Source of the DNA: Diplonema japonicum
Taxonomy: Eukaryota > Euglenozoa > Diplonemea > Diplonemida > Diplonemidae
Length of the DNA stretch: 64,000 bases
Direction: 5' to 3'
Assembly: GCA_964019335.1 (NCBI GenBank)
Contig: OZ025705.1
Coordinates: forward strand, 450,407 to 514,406
Under the pieces are notes generated by a model. It made no database searches and was not told where the DNA came from. It saw only the letters and a list, made by a program, of their open reading frames with translations. Both the position numbers and the translations under genes were made by a program. Below, piece by piece: positions 53,316-62,900 of this stretch (positions within the stretch are counted from its first letter, which is position 1; each line of letters opens with the position of its first letter).

Positions 53316-53837
53316 TCAGGGGGTTTGGAGACCTGCTTTGAAAAAAATATTAAAAAGAGGCCTTTGCAAGAAAAGTACAAAGCAAAAAAAAAAAAAAAAA
53401 AAAAAAAAGTAAAAAAAAGGGATGGGCAGTGCTTTACACAGGTTGTATAAACATACCCTCCTCTTGTACATATTATTTATTATTTCCCCCCTTTTCTATT
53501 ACATCCAAATACAACATTTGATGTGGAAAGTAGAAACAACAGCTTGGCTTAGGTGTGTGATAAAATGTGAGAAGACAAGAAAAAAAAGAAGGAAAAAAAA
53601 GGTAAACACATCATGTATGTCAAAAAAAAATCAAGGATTTTTTTCTCTTTTTTTTTTCCCCATTTTTTTTTTCCAAAGGGAAAAAAAAAAAAAAAGTTGC
53701 AAAACTATCAAAAATAATGACAGTGTTGGGGAGAGTCCCATGAGTCCTGTGAGTCCTGTCAAGTCCCATCCTGTGGAGTCCCATGAGTCCCATCCAGGCC
53801 TGTATTCCGTTTTAGGGGATGGGATGGGACTGACCAA
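53019..53837. repeat. Simple and dispersed repeats: GGGACTC-type array, long poly-A tracts, inverted repeat copy
   Basis: Imperfect GGACTC(A)GGG units run from 53019 to about 53130. Poly-A tracts lie at 53284-53313 and 53384-53408. Positions of about 53432-53520 are the inverse of 48188-48260. Positions 53735-53835 hold more (g)agtccc-type units. No gene is supported. Confidence 0.7.
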
Positions 53838-54063
53838 CACTGACTGGACTCAAAAATTTTCTGCAATTTTTGACACACCTGCAAACACTTTTTTTTCAAA
53901 TATTTTTGGACAATGATTTTTTTTTTTTGCTTTTTTTTTTTTCTTTTTCTTCTTCATACCACAGACATGCACAGCTCCATCAAGCCATTTGCACCTATCT
54001 ACTCTGGTGCACTGCAGCTGCAGGTATGTACATATGTCTGGAAATGTTGTATTTGGATGTAAT
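53838..54063. repeat. Second copy of the 50992-51237 repeat
   Basis: It shares with 50992-51237 the segments gcaatttttgacacacctgc, caaatatttttggacaatga and accacagacatgcacagctc, and then the ctgcagctgcaggtatgtac end. The CpG in the 50992 copy (actcgaaaa) is CpA here. Confidence 0.85.
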
Positions 54064-54441
54064 ATTGGGGCTCTGGTCTACAAGCAGGGTGAGAGCTGCC
54101 ACGACCCAAGGTGCAGGACTGAGGGGATGGATGTATGGGGTGACCATGCCCAGGGATGTGGCAATGCCAGGATTGCAAGGCATGACTGGGTGAAGGAGAC
54201 CATCCACAGACACTGTCAGTGGGCTGGGGTGAGTGCAATGATGGAGAAGATGGGGCTGATCCTGGGGTTGTCCCAGTGCCCAGCAGATGTGTTCTTCCCA
54301 GGTGGGGTGGGGGGTTCCCACCCAATGGCTATGGATGTGGTCATTGTGCACCCAAGGAACAAGTCTTGTGTCAACCAGGTGGTGAAGACTGTGGGGTATG
54401 CAGTGGCAAAGGTGGAACACTACAAGTGCCAGAAGTATGAG
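54064..54441 (+). pseudogene. Decayed LINE restriction-like endonuclease fragment, CpG-depleted
   Basis: This 378-bp piece aligns without gaps to 62755-63131, the endonuclease domain of the intact element at the right end of the window. It keeps the CCHC motif (ESCHDPRC and then GDHAQGC) and PADVFFPGG with MDVVIVHP. I count about 32 of 33 CpG sites of the intact copy changed to TpG or CpA here, with only about two other substitutions. Flanks on both sides are unrelated to the intact element, so it is a captured or rearranged fragment and cannot encode a whole protein. Confidence 0.9.
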
Positions 54442-55802
54442 GCAGCCAGAGTGGAGGCAGCCAGTTGGGGCCTGACACACCTAGGGGTGGGATCCAGATG
54501 CCAGAGGGAGATCAGCTGATGGGAGTTGGGGCACCAGAAAGGGAACAGTGGGTGGAAGTAGGGGGAGACTTTGTTCAGCTTGACCTGATTGATGTGGTGA
54601 TGGGCATCCCAATTCCGAGAGCAATGGTGCCACTGAGGGTGAGGCTGGGGGACCGACTGCTCAAGTTCATCATCCAGTTTGAGGGCTGGGTGGGGATCAT
54701 CCTTGAAGAAGGAACAGACCCTGGAAGGGAGAGGACTGAGGAGATGCTTCTTGTGAAGGCTGAGTTGCTGGGTGTTCCACTGGGTTGGATGGAGAGTGCC
54801 ACAGCCACATTGTGGGTTGTGAGGTGCAGAAGTTGGAAACATACCATGAGTTTGAGTTCCTGAGGATGGTCCAGGATTTCCAGATCACATACGTGTGTGG
54901 GTGTTCGGCAGTGCAACCTGTTTGTTTCAAGGGTGGCGTGCTCAAGGGGACTCTGGAAATGGCATGGAGGGTGGTCAAGTTGCAGACCCAGGGGTGCAGA
55001 CACTGGGGAAGGAAGGGGTAGTGGGCATTGTGGTGGGAGCCAGCACTACCAAGGTGACACTACATGAGTTCTTGGAGAGGTGCAACACAAGGATAAGGGC
55101 CCCAGTGGGAAAGGTCAAGGACCTGATCAAAGTGAAGGCGTGGGTGAGGGATGGAAGGAAGGTCACCCTTGACATCTATGAGGGGAGGGGGCCCTGTGAG
55201 AAGGAGACAAGGTGCACTGTCCAAGACCATCTGTGGAAGATGGGTGTTGAAGAGGTTGACCTGCAGTCAGTGGTGGTGATGGTCCTGGGGTTGTTTGAGG
55301 ATGTCTCCTTTGAGAGGTACCTTGGGCTGTTGGCCTGGAAGAAGGAGGAAGACAGGGAGAGGTGGCCTGAGGTGGTTGCCACAGACCTCCCCACCCTGGA
55401 AGAGCTGAAGTGGAGCAAGAAGGACAAGAAGTGGGCCCAGGCCTGATGGGCCAGTACTGACTTGGATTGTGTGGAAGGTGGCTAGGTATGGGGGTGGATG
55501 GCACCGTGGTCAAAGCCAACATATGCAGGGGTGAGCTCAAGGGGATGACTGGGCCCCAGTTCAAGTTCTTGGCAGAGCACAGGTTGATGGAAGAGCTGGG
55601 GAGTGACAACCTGGTGTGGGACATGGTCAAGGTGCACAACAAGGAGAACTGGGCCCTGGTGAACAGTGCAGTGGCTTGGCTGCAGCTCGAGTCAGGGAGG
55701 GCACAGGTGGGGCCCATACCCCACAAGAAGAGGTCCAAAGGCTTGCTGGCCAGTGGGGGTGTGGGGGGCTGGTCCCCCCCCCCCTGCCATAGGAAGATGT
55801 GA
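54442..55802 (+). other. CpG-depleted G-rich region with broken open frames, likely transposon-derived
   Basis: Plus-strand frames at 54465-54863, 54895-55446 and 55467-55802 give charged globular-looking peptides (for example EFLERCNTRIRAPVGKVKD; TDLPTLEELKWSKKDKKWAQ). They shift frame from one to the next. CpG is almost absent while TpG and CpA are abundant, as in the neighbouring endonuclease fragment. No domain was recognised. I read it as the decayed interior of an element of another subfamily. Confidence 0.5.
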
Positions 55803-56432
55803 AACTTTTTTTTTTTTTTTTTTCCAAGAAAAAAAAGGGAAAAATAAAAGAATAGGGAACAGGTGCTACAACAGCCAGGCCAGATAGAACCACTTAGATT
55901 TTTTTTTTTTTTCCTTTTTTTTTTTTTTTATTTTTCTGTTTTTCTTTTTCTTTTTGAAGTGGAACCATCTCAGTCAATGTTTTTTTTTTTTTTTTCTTCT
56001 TTTTTCTTTTGTGGTGATGTGTTTTTCCTGTTTTTGATTTTCTTCTTCCCCCACTCTATGCTTTTTCACATGGACATTGGTCACTCTGCCCCTTTCCCCT
56101 TTGTTGATTCTCCCTCTTTCCCCCTCCTAAATTTTACCCCCTGCCCCACTCATTCCTCCCTAGTATGTTTTTGAATTTGCCTCTTCTTCTTTTAAGCCTT
56201 TTTTGAGATTTTTATTTTTGAATTTTTATCATTTGGAGTTGCTTCTTCATCTTCCCCTCTCCCTCCCATAAAGAAAAAGAGAAACCCATGCCTTCCTCCC
56301 AGGTTGGAACTTGATTGTCTGTTTTGGAATATTTTTATTTTCTCTTAAGGTTTATCGTGCCTTGTGTGTGTCTTTTGAAGAAAAAAAAAAAACATTCTCA
56401 AGTCCCCCTTTTTATTTATTTTCTCAAGTCCC

Positions 56433-56464
<32 letters not shown>

Positions 56465-56490
56465 TTCTCAAGTCCCTCTTTTTATTTATT
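55803..56490. other. Poly-T/poly-A spacer with short repeats
   Basis: It contains long T runs (55804-55825, 55901-55931, 55980-55996) and A runs (56381-56393, 56441-56465). The motif ttctcaagtccc occurs three times between 56395 and 56478. No gene or RNA was recognised. Confidence 0.5.
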
Positions 56491-56890
56491 ACCAACGATT
56501 CTAAAGCTACAGTTTCTGTACTTTATTGTTTCTGTACTTTATTGGTTGTTCATGTTCTGCTGGTGCCTGCCACCTCTGCCTGGGTTTGCCACTGTGTCCA
56601 TCGTCCATCGTCACCATTTTCTTGGGGGGTTGTTTTGCCTGTCAGCCTGCCAAACCCGCAAACCTGCAAACCTGCAAACCCGCAAACCCGCAAACCCACA
56701 AACCTGCAAACCTGCAAACCCGCAAACCTGCCTGCAAACCCACAAACCAACGATTCTAAAGCTACAGTTTCTGTACTTTATTGGTCGTTCGTGTTCTGCT
56801 GGTGCCTGCCACCTCTGCCTGGGTTTGCTGCTGTGTCTGTTGTCTGTTGTTGCCATCGTCTGGGGGGGTTGTTTTGCCTGTCAGCCTGCC
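56491..56890. repeat. Two direct repeats flanking a degenerate GCAAACCC array, just upstream of the retroelement ORF
   Basis: Unit 1 (56491-56651) and unit 2 (56746-56890) share accaacgattctaaagctac at the start and ttgttttgcctgtcagcctg at the end. Between them (56652-56748) lies a degenerate array of the same 8-mer, GCAAACCC, that forms the array at 63787-64000. Its variants are mostly CCTGCAAA or CCCACAAA, that is CpG to TpG or CpA changes. The ORF start is 66 bp after unit 2, so the units may be tandem 5' leader or promoter monomers. Confidence 0.75.
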
Positions 56891-56955
56891 CGCTGCTTAC
56901 CGAAAGGATCCCCTCCCCCAACACACACTTTAAAAAAAAATAAAAAAAATAAAAA

Positions 56956-59900
56956 ATGGATCCAAGATGGAACGCAAGAGGAGGTGACCATGCAAACCGC
57001 AGGGAGAAGGAACCCCAACAGGCCGCCAGGCTGCACACGATGCCAGGGCCAACCCAACCAGACTATCTGGTTGGGCAGTATGAATCCCCACCCCCACCCC
57101 CTAGATCCCCCCACCCCCCTTTAGAAAAAAAAAATAAAATAAAAAAATCACTAGCAGAGACCGCGGTTTTGACCGCTGCTGCTACAGTTGCAACCACGAT
57201 CCCTGCAGCCGACCCTGCTATTGTTGAAGAGGGAAGAAAAGAGGGAGAAAAAAAGGGGTGGGTACTGGTGTATGGTGAACACCCTCCTGGGTTGAGGACG
57301 GGCCCGGCCCCTGCCTTCCTGAAAGCCCTGCTTTCAGGAAAGTGGGAGGCCCTGTCTGGGAACTCAGGGAGGGAGACCCTCCAATATGGGTACCGGTGGG
57401 AGGGGATGAACGCCAAGGTGTGCCCCACCATGGGGATCCCAGGGGGGGTGGAGGGGTGGGTGAGGGAGGTGGCTGCTGCTGCAGGGCTTGAGGTGGTCCC
57501 CAACCAGGTACTTGTCAACAAGTACAAGTCTGGTTGTGGGATTGCCGCCCACAAGGACGACGTGAGGCTGGGACCGATTGTCCTAGTCCTCTCGTATGGA
57601 GCTGAGACCACAATGGTCATGAGGAGGGGGGACAGGGTGGTGAAATACCTGGTGCCCCCCTTCTCATGGGCATTGTTGGAAGGTGAAGCGAGACACCAGT
57701 GGACGCACCACATCCCGTCTGGGATGTCCACTGGTGTCAGGGTGTCGATCACCCTGCGTGCGGTAGGCCCCAAGCTCACCTGCACACCCCAGGAAGACCC
57801 ATCCCCTGGGTTAACAGACGAACCCCCTTTTTTAGATCCCCTTTTTTGTGGGCAAGGGGGGGTGGCACTCCCAAGAGAGGATAGTGCCCCACCTGCCCCC
57901 CTTTTTTTTTTAGAACCCTCTTCGGAGGAAAACAGACCCTCTTCGGAGGAAAATAGAGAGAAAGGGGAAGAGGTGGCACTCCTGAGAGAGGGTGGTGCTC
58001 CTCCCCCCCATTTGTCCCCCCCTTTTTCATTTTTAGAGCCCTCTCCAGAGGAACCCTCCACGGAGGTAAAAAACAGACCCTCTTCGGAGGAAAACAGAGA
58101 GAGAGGGGAAGAGGTGGCACTCCTGAGAGAGGGTAGTGTTCCTCCCCCCCATTCGTCCCCCCCTTTTTCTTTTATAGAGCCCTCTCCAGAGGGACCCTCC
58201 ATGGAGGTGAAAAACAGACCCTCTTTGGAGGAAAAAAAGGCAGAGGGAGAGACAGCACGCCTGAGAGAAGGTAGTGCCCCTCCCTCTCTGCCCCCCATTT
58301 TTTCTGGACCCTCTATGGAGGTGTACACCCTGGTCCCCAAGGGCCGGGGGCTTTTTTTGAGGGTGGAAGGGAAAGAAAAAAAAAAAACAAACAAGGAGGA
58401 ACCTTTTTTCTTTTCAAACAACCAGGGGGACCCAGCACCCACCCCCACCGCCCGCCAAGGTGTGGTTGGGGTGGAGGCTGCGAGCGACGTGAGAGCACCA
58501 CTGCACACCCTTGTGAGAAGACAGAAAAGAGCCCCCTGGATTGCCATGGGTGGCAGGGAACCTAAGCCAGCGCCCAAGCGGAAGAAGAACAGGAGGAGGC
58601 ACAGGAGCGAAGCGGCCCTTCAGAGGCGTCGGGAGAAGAGGACCAAGGCGAGGGAGGGGGCGAGGGAGGCTGCCAGACAGGAGAAGAAAAGGCACCGTCG
58701 TGCGAGGAAAGAAGGGAGGAGGAGGGCCTGCAGAGAGGAACACGAGGCCGCCCTGGAACAGAAGCCAGATGACCCTGCAATGGGGCTGAAGCGGACCGAG
58801 GTGGGAACGCCTGGAGCCCAACCCCTGGCACCCAGAATCCCGGCACCTGGGGCTGCAACCGGCACAAGGAGGCACCGCAGACGGACGGGACACAGCAAGG
58901 AAGGGGTGAGATGGGAGCACCTGGGGGCGTGGGCCTGGGTCGCCCTGTTCTCCCTCTTGCTGATCCCAGGGGTGAGGCAGGTGCTGGGGGTGGGCATCGG
59001 GATGGCCCCCTCCTTCCTGCATGCGGCAGTGTTGTGGAAGAGGCCGGGGAGCGACAGGAGGACCACCCGCAGGTCAAGGGTACAGGTGGGGCCCCGAGGG
59101 GATGAATGGTCCGCCGGGGAGCTCGCTTGGCTAGCGGTAGGGGGCACTCTGGTGGGAAGCACTTCAGTTTGGATAGGGGGGCTGATGTCGCTCTGGGCCA
59201 TGGTGGAAGTGATGGTGGGGAAAGCTGGTGCTGGCCCGACCCAGAGATTCGGACCGGTAAAGCTGAAGAAGACAAGACGCGGATCGAGAGGTCACTACCG
59301 GCCGGTGTACTTGGGCCCGCCTAGAAGCTCAAGACGCAGAAAAAAGAAGGAGGACGCCAAGCAAGCGGCGAAGGAACGAGCTGAGACGGAGGATAAGCTC
59401 TTTCAGGCCGAACACCTGGACCCCTTTGCGGACTTGACGCTGGCAGGGGACGCGTTGCAAGGAGGTGGTGACCCTCCCCCCATGGATTTGGATGATGAGC
59501 ACATGGAGGCGCAGAAGGAGGGGGAAAAAGAAGGATCAGACAAACATCAATGCCGGATGGAAGACTGCTCTTTCCGCACCAGTGTGGCAAGCTGTCTAGT
59601 TAAACACCTCAATGCGGTCCACCATCATTTTGTGAAACAAGAGCAGGCGAGGAGCATGAAGGTGAACCTCTGTGGAACGTGTGCTGCGGCGTGCTCGTCG
59701 AACCAGACGCACTGTGCACTACACAGGCAGCGGAATCTGTGGAACCCCGACAAACAACCCAGGGCCGGCAAGTCAGTGGACGAGATCATGAAGAGCTTCA
59801 AGCTGACGAGGAGATCGACGGAGAAGGACGGGAACTGCATGTTCCACGCCCTGGCCGGTTCGCTCGGGGAAGCCTACGGCGACCACACCCACATCAGGAG

Positions 59901-62900
59901 CGAGGTTGTAGAATGGATGAAACACCGGGAGGAGCACTATGCCCCGTTTTGCAGTGAGGGTTGGGACCGGTACTTGGAAGGGATGGGCACAGCAGCGACG
60001 TGGGGAGACCACTTGTGCCTGGCAGCCGCAGCACAAGCGTTTGGCCGCACGATACTCGTGGTTGCTGGGGGGAACAACCCAGTCCTGATGATAGGGGAGT
60101 ACAACTCCGACCACGAGAAGGTGGTGGTGCTGGCGTACAACGGCAACCACTACGAGTATGCAGTCGGAGAGGAGGAGTCGATGATGATGCTCCTTGATGA
60201 GTCCCAATCGGTAGCTCTACAAAAGGCAGGTAAGCAACCCTCCGAGGCCCCGGGTGAGGACATCGGGGAGTGGGACATAATAGACCGTGCGATCCCTGGA
60301 TACGGGAAGGCAGGGGTGTTGGACCAGATGGGGGCAAGGAACCAGCAATTCCTGTACTGTCCGGTGGCGAACTGCGCTAGGTCGAAGTGCAAAAGCACGA
60401 CCCCGTTCAACTCGACAAGGGTATGGAAGTGTCACCTGGATGGGCACCTGGAGAGTGATGAGATCCCGGAGAGCGTTCTGAGGAGACTGGACCTCGAGAG
60501 GTGCCTGGTGTGCAGGGGCTGTGTGTGGAAGGGTCAGGGGTGCCACGACGAGTGCAAAAAGGCGGTGCGAAGGGAAGGGGAATACACGACCCCCCCGCCG
60601 GCCCCGACGAGGACCGAGTTACCCAGCCTGGAAGCCATAGCCGCCATGAACGTCACGACCATGGGGTCGATCCCGACGAGCCTTCAAAGACTGTGGGGGC
60701 TTACCCTTAAGCACACTCTGGGCCGGGCGGTGAAGGACAACACAGAGGAGGCTTGGCTGCTGGTGGCGATGCTCCCCAAAGCCTGCCTGTGGAAGAAGAG
60801 GGGAGGGAAGAAGCGGGACAAGGAGACGGAGCTGAGTGTCCAGGCCAGATTGGAGGAGTGGGAGAAGGGAAATTACATGGCCCTCTGGAATAAGCTGGAA
60901 TCAGGTGAGAAGGGGGAACCTAAGAACGACGAGGTCTCTAAGGTCGCCAGGGCCACGGAACTGTGCAGCAAAGGGAGGTTCTCGGCAGGAAACGCGGCGC
61001 TTGTAGCCCAGGGGCTGGCGGAAGACAATGAGGATTGCTGGAGAGCGCTGCAGAGCAAACATCCAGAGCCACTACACCCCCAATGGGACAACCCGGCGAA
61101 GACGAAGGAAGCGGTAGAAGTCTTGCCAGAAGAAGTGCTGGACGCAATCAGGGACTTCCCGAGGGGGACTGCTGCGGGACCGACTGGTCTGAGAGCCCAG
61201 CACATCAAGGACGCGGTGGACGGAGCTTTTGAGTCTCAAGGCTGTTTGATGTCGGTGACGAGGGCAGTCAACGCATTAGCTAGAGGCACGGCCCCTAGGG
61301 AGGTGGCTCCGCTGATGGCAGGGGCGAACCTTGTGGCCCTCAAGAAGAACGACAGGGACGTGCGGCCCATAGCCGTTGGGGATGTGCTGCGTCGGCTGGT
61401 GGGGAAATCCCTTGTGAAGAAGATCGCTCCGGAAGTGGCCTCTTCGTACCTGAAGAAAGGCGGCCAGGTGGGGGTATCGGTCCCTGCTGGAATGGAGGCG
61501 GCTATACACACCATCAGGCAGTATGTGGACAGGGAACGGGGCAACAAGCAGGAAAACAAGGTGATCCTCAAGATCGACTACGCCAACGCCTTCAACAGTG
61601 TTTGTCGGAGGCAGCTGTGCTCACAGGCCTATGAGCAAGCGTCGGGGCTGTATGCGTGGGCCGATTGGTGCTACAGGGTGCCCTCCCAATTATACTACAA
61701 CGGAAAGGTGATTAAGTCCCAGGAAGGGGTGCAACAGGGGGACCCGATGGGACCGCTGCTGTTCTCTCTGGCCATCCAACCCCTGGTGAACAAGATAAGT
61801 GAAGACTGCAACCTGGACATCCTCCAGTTCTACCTGGACGATGGCGTCCTTGTGGGGAATGTGGATGAAGTGAGAAAGGCGTACAACATCTTGTGTGAGC
61901 TGAGCGGAATGATAGGGCTGAAAGTGAAACCCCAGAAGTGCGAGCTCATATGGGTTAGTGGCGACCTCCCCCAGACAGTGGAGGACACAGGCTTCGATGG
62001 CCTGACAGAAGAGAATTTCCACAAAGAGAGGAACTTCATGCTCCTGGGGGCGCCGATAGGATCGCCGGAGTACACGCAAGCCTTTCTGAACAAACGCTTG
62101 GACGCGCTGGAAGAGAACTTCGACATGCTGACCAAGGTGGGGAGGCAGACAGGGTACACACTTCTCCGGTATTGCAGCTCATACAGCAAACTGGTGTTTT
62201 ACATGAGAGTGGTCCCAGACTCGCATGTGGGAGGGGTCATGCACAGGTTCGACGAGATGGTGCGGAAGACGATGTCGAAGGTGTGCGGCATGCAGTTCGA
62301 GAACGGGTCGAAAGAATGGCAGCAGGCGAAACTGTCCGTAAAAGTCGGTGGGCTTGGGATGAGGAGCTGCCAGGAGCACCTGCGCGCGGCCAACATGGCT
62401 TCGAGGGCGTCGACGATGAAGCTGTGCAAGGAGCTGGATCCCAAATACGAACATGGGCTGGAAGGGGGTGTATGGGGGAGCTGGCTCGAGTGGTTCAACA
62501 GGACGAAGGGCGGCATGCAGATTACACCCGACATGGTGGCCAAGGCCCCCCACATCTGCAGCCAGAGGTGGCTCTCTAGGGTGCTTGATGAGAAGGCGCT
62601 GGAGGACCTCTTGGCGAAAGCAGATGCACGCTCGAGAGCGAGGTTGATGTCGGAGTCAATGCACTATGCGGGAGCGTGGTTGACGGCGACGCCTGACTTC
62701 TACAACCAGCTGTCGGACAACGAGTTTGGGGCTCTGATCAAGTGGTGGTTGGGGGCTCCGGTCTACAAGCAGGGTGAGAGCTGCCACGACCCGAGGTGCA
62801 AGACTGAGGGGATGGACGTATGGGGTGACCATGCCCAGGGATGCGGCAACGCCAGGATTGCGAGGCACGACCGGGTGAAGGAGACCATCCACAGACACTG

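Noticed and set aside
57063-58577. 504-codon minus-strand open frame over the AlkB and repeat region
   Set aside because: Repetitive Ser/Pro/Gly-rich shadow of the intact plus-strand polyprotein, which has clear domains.
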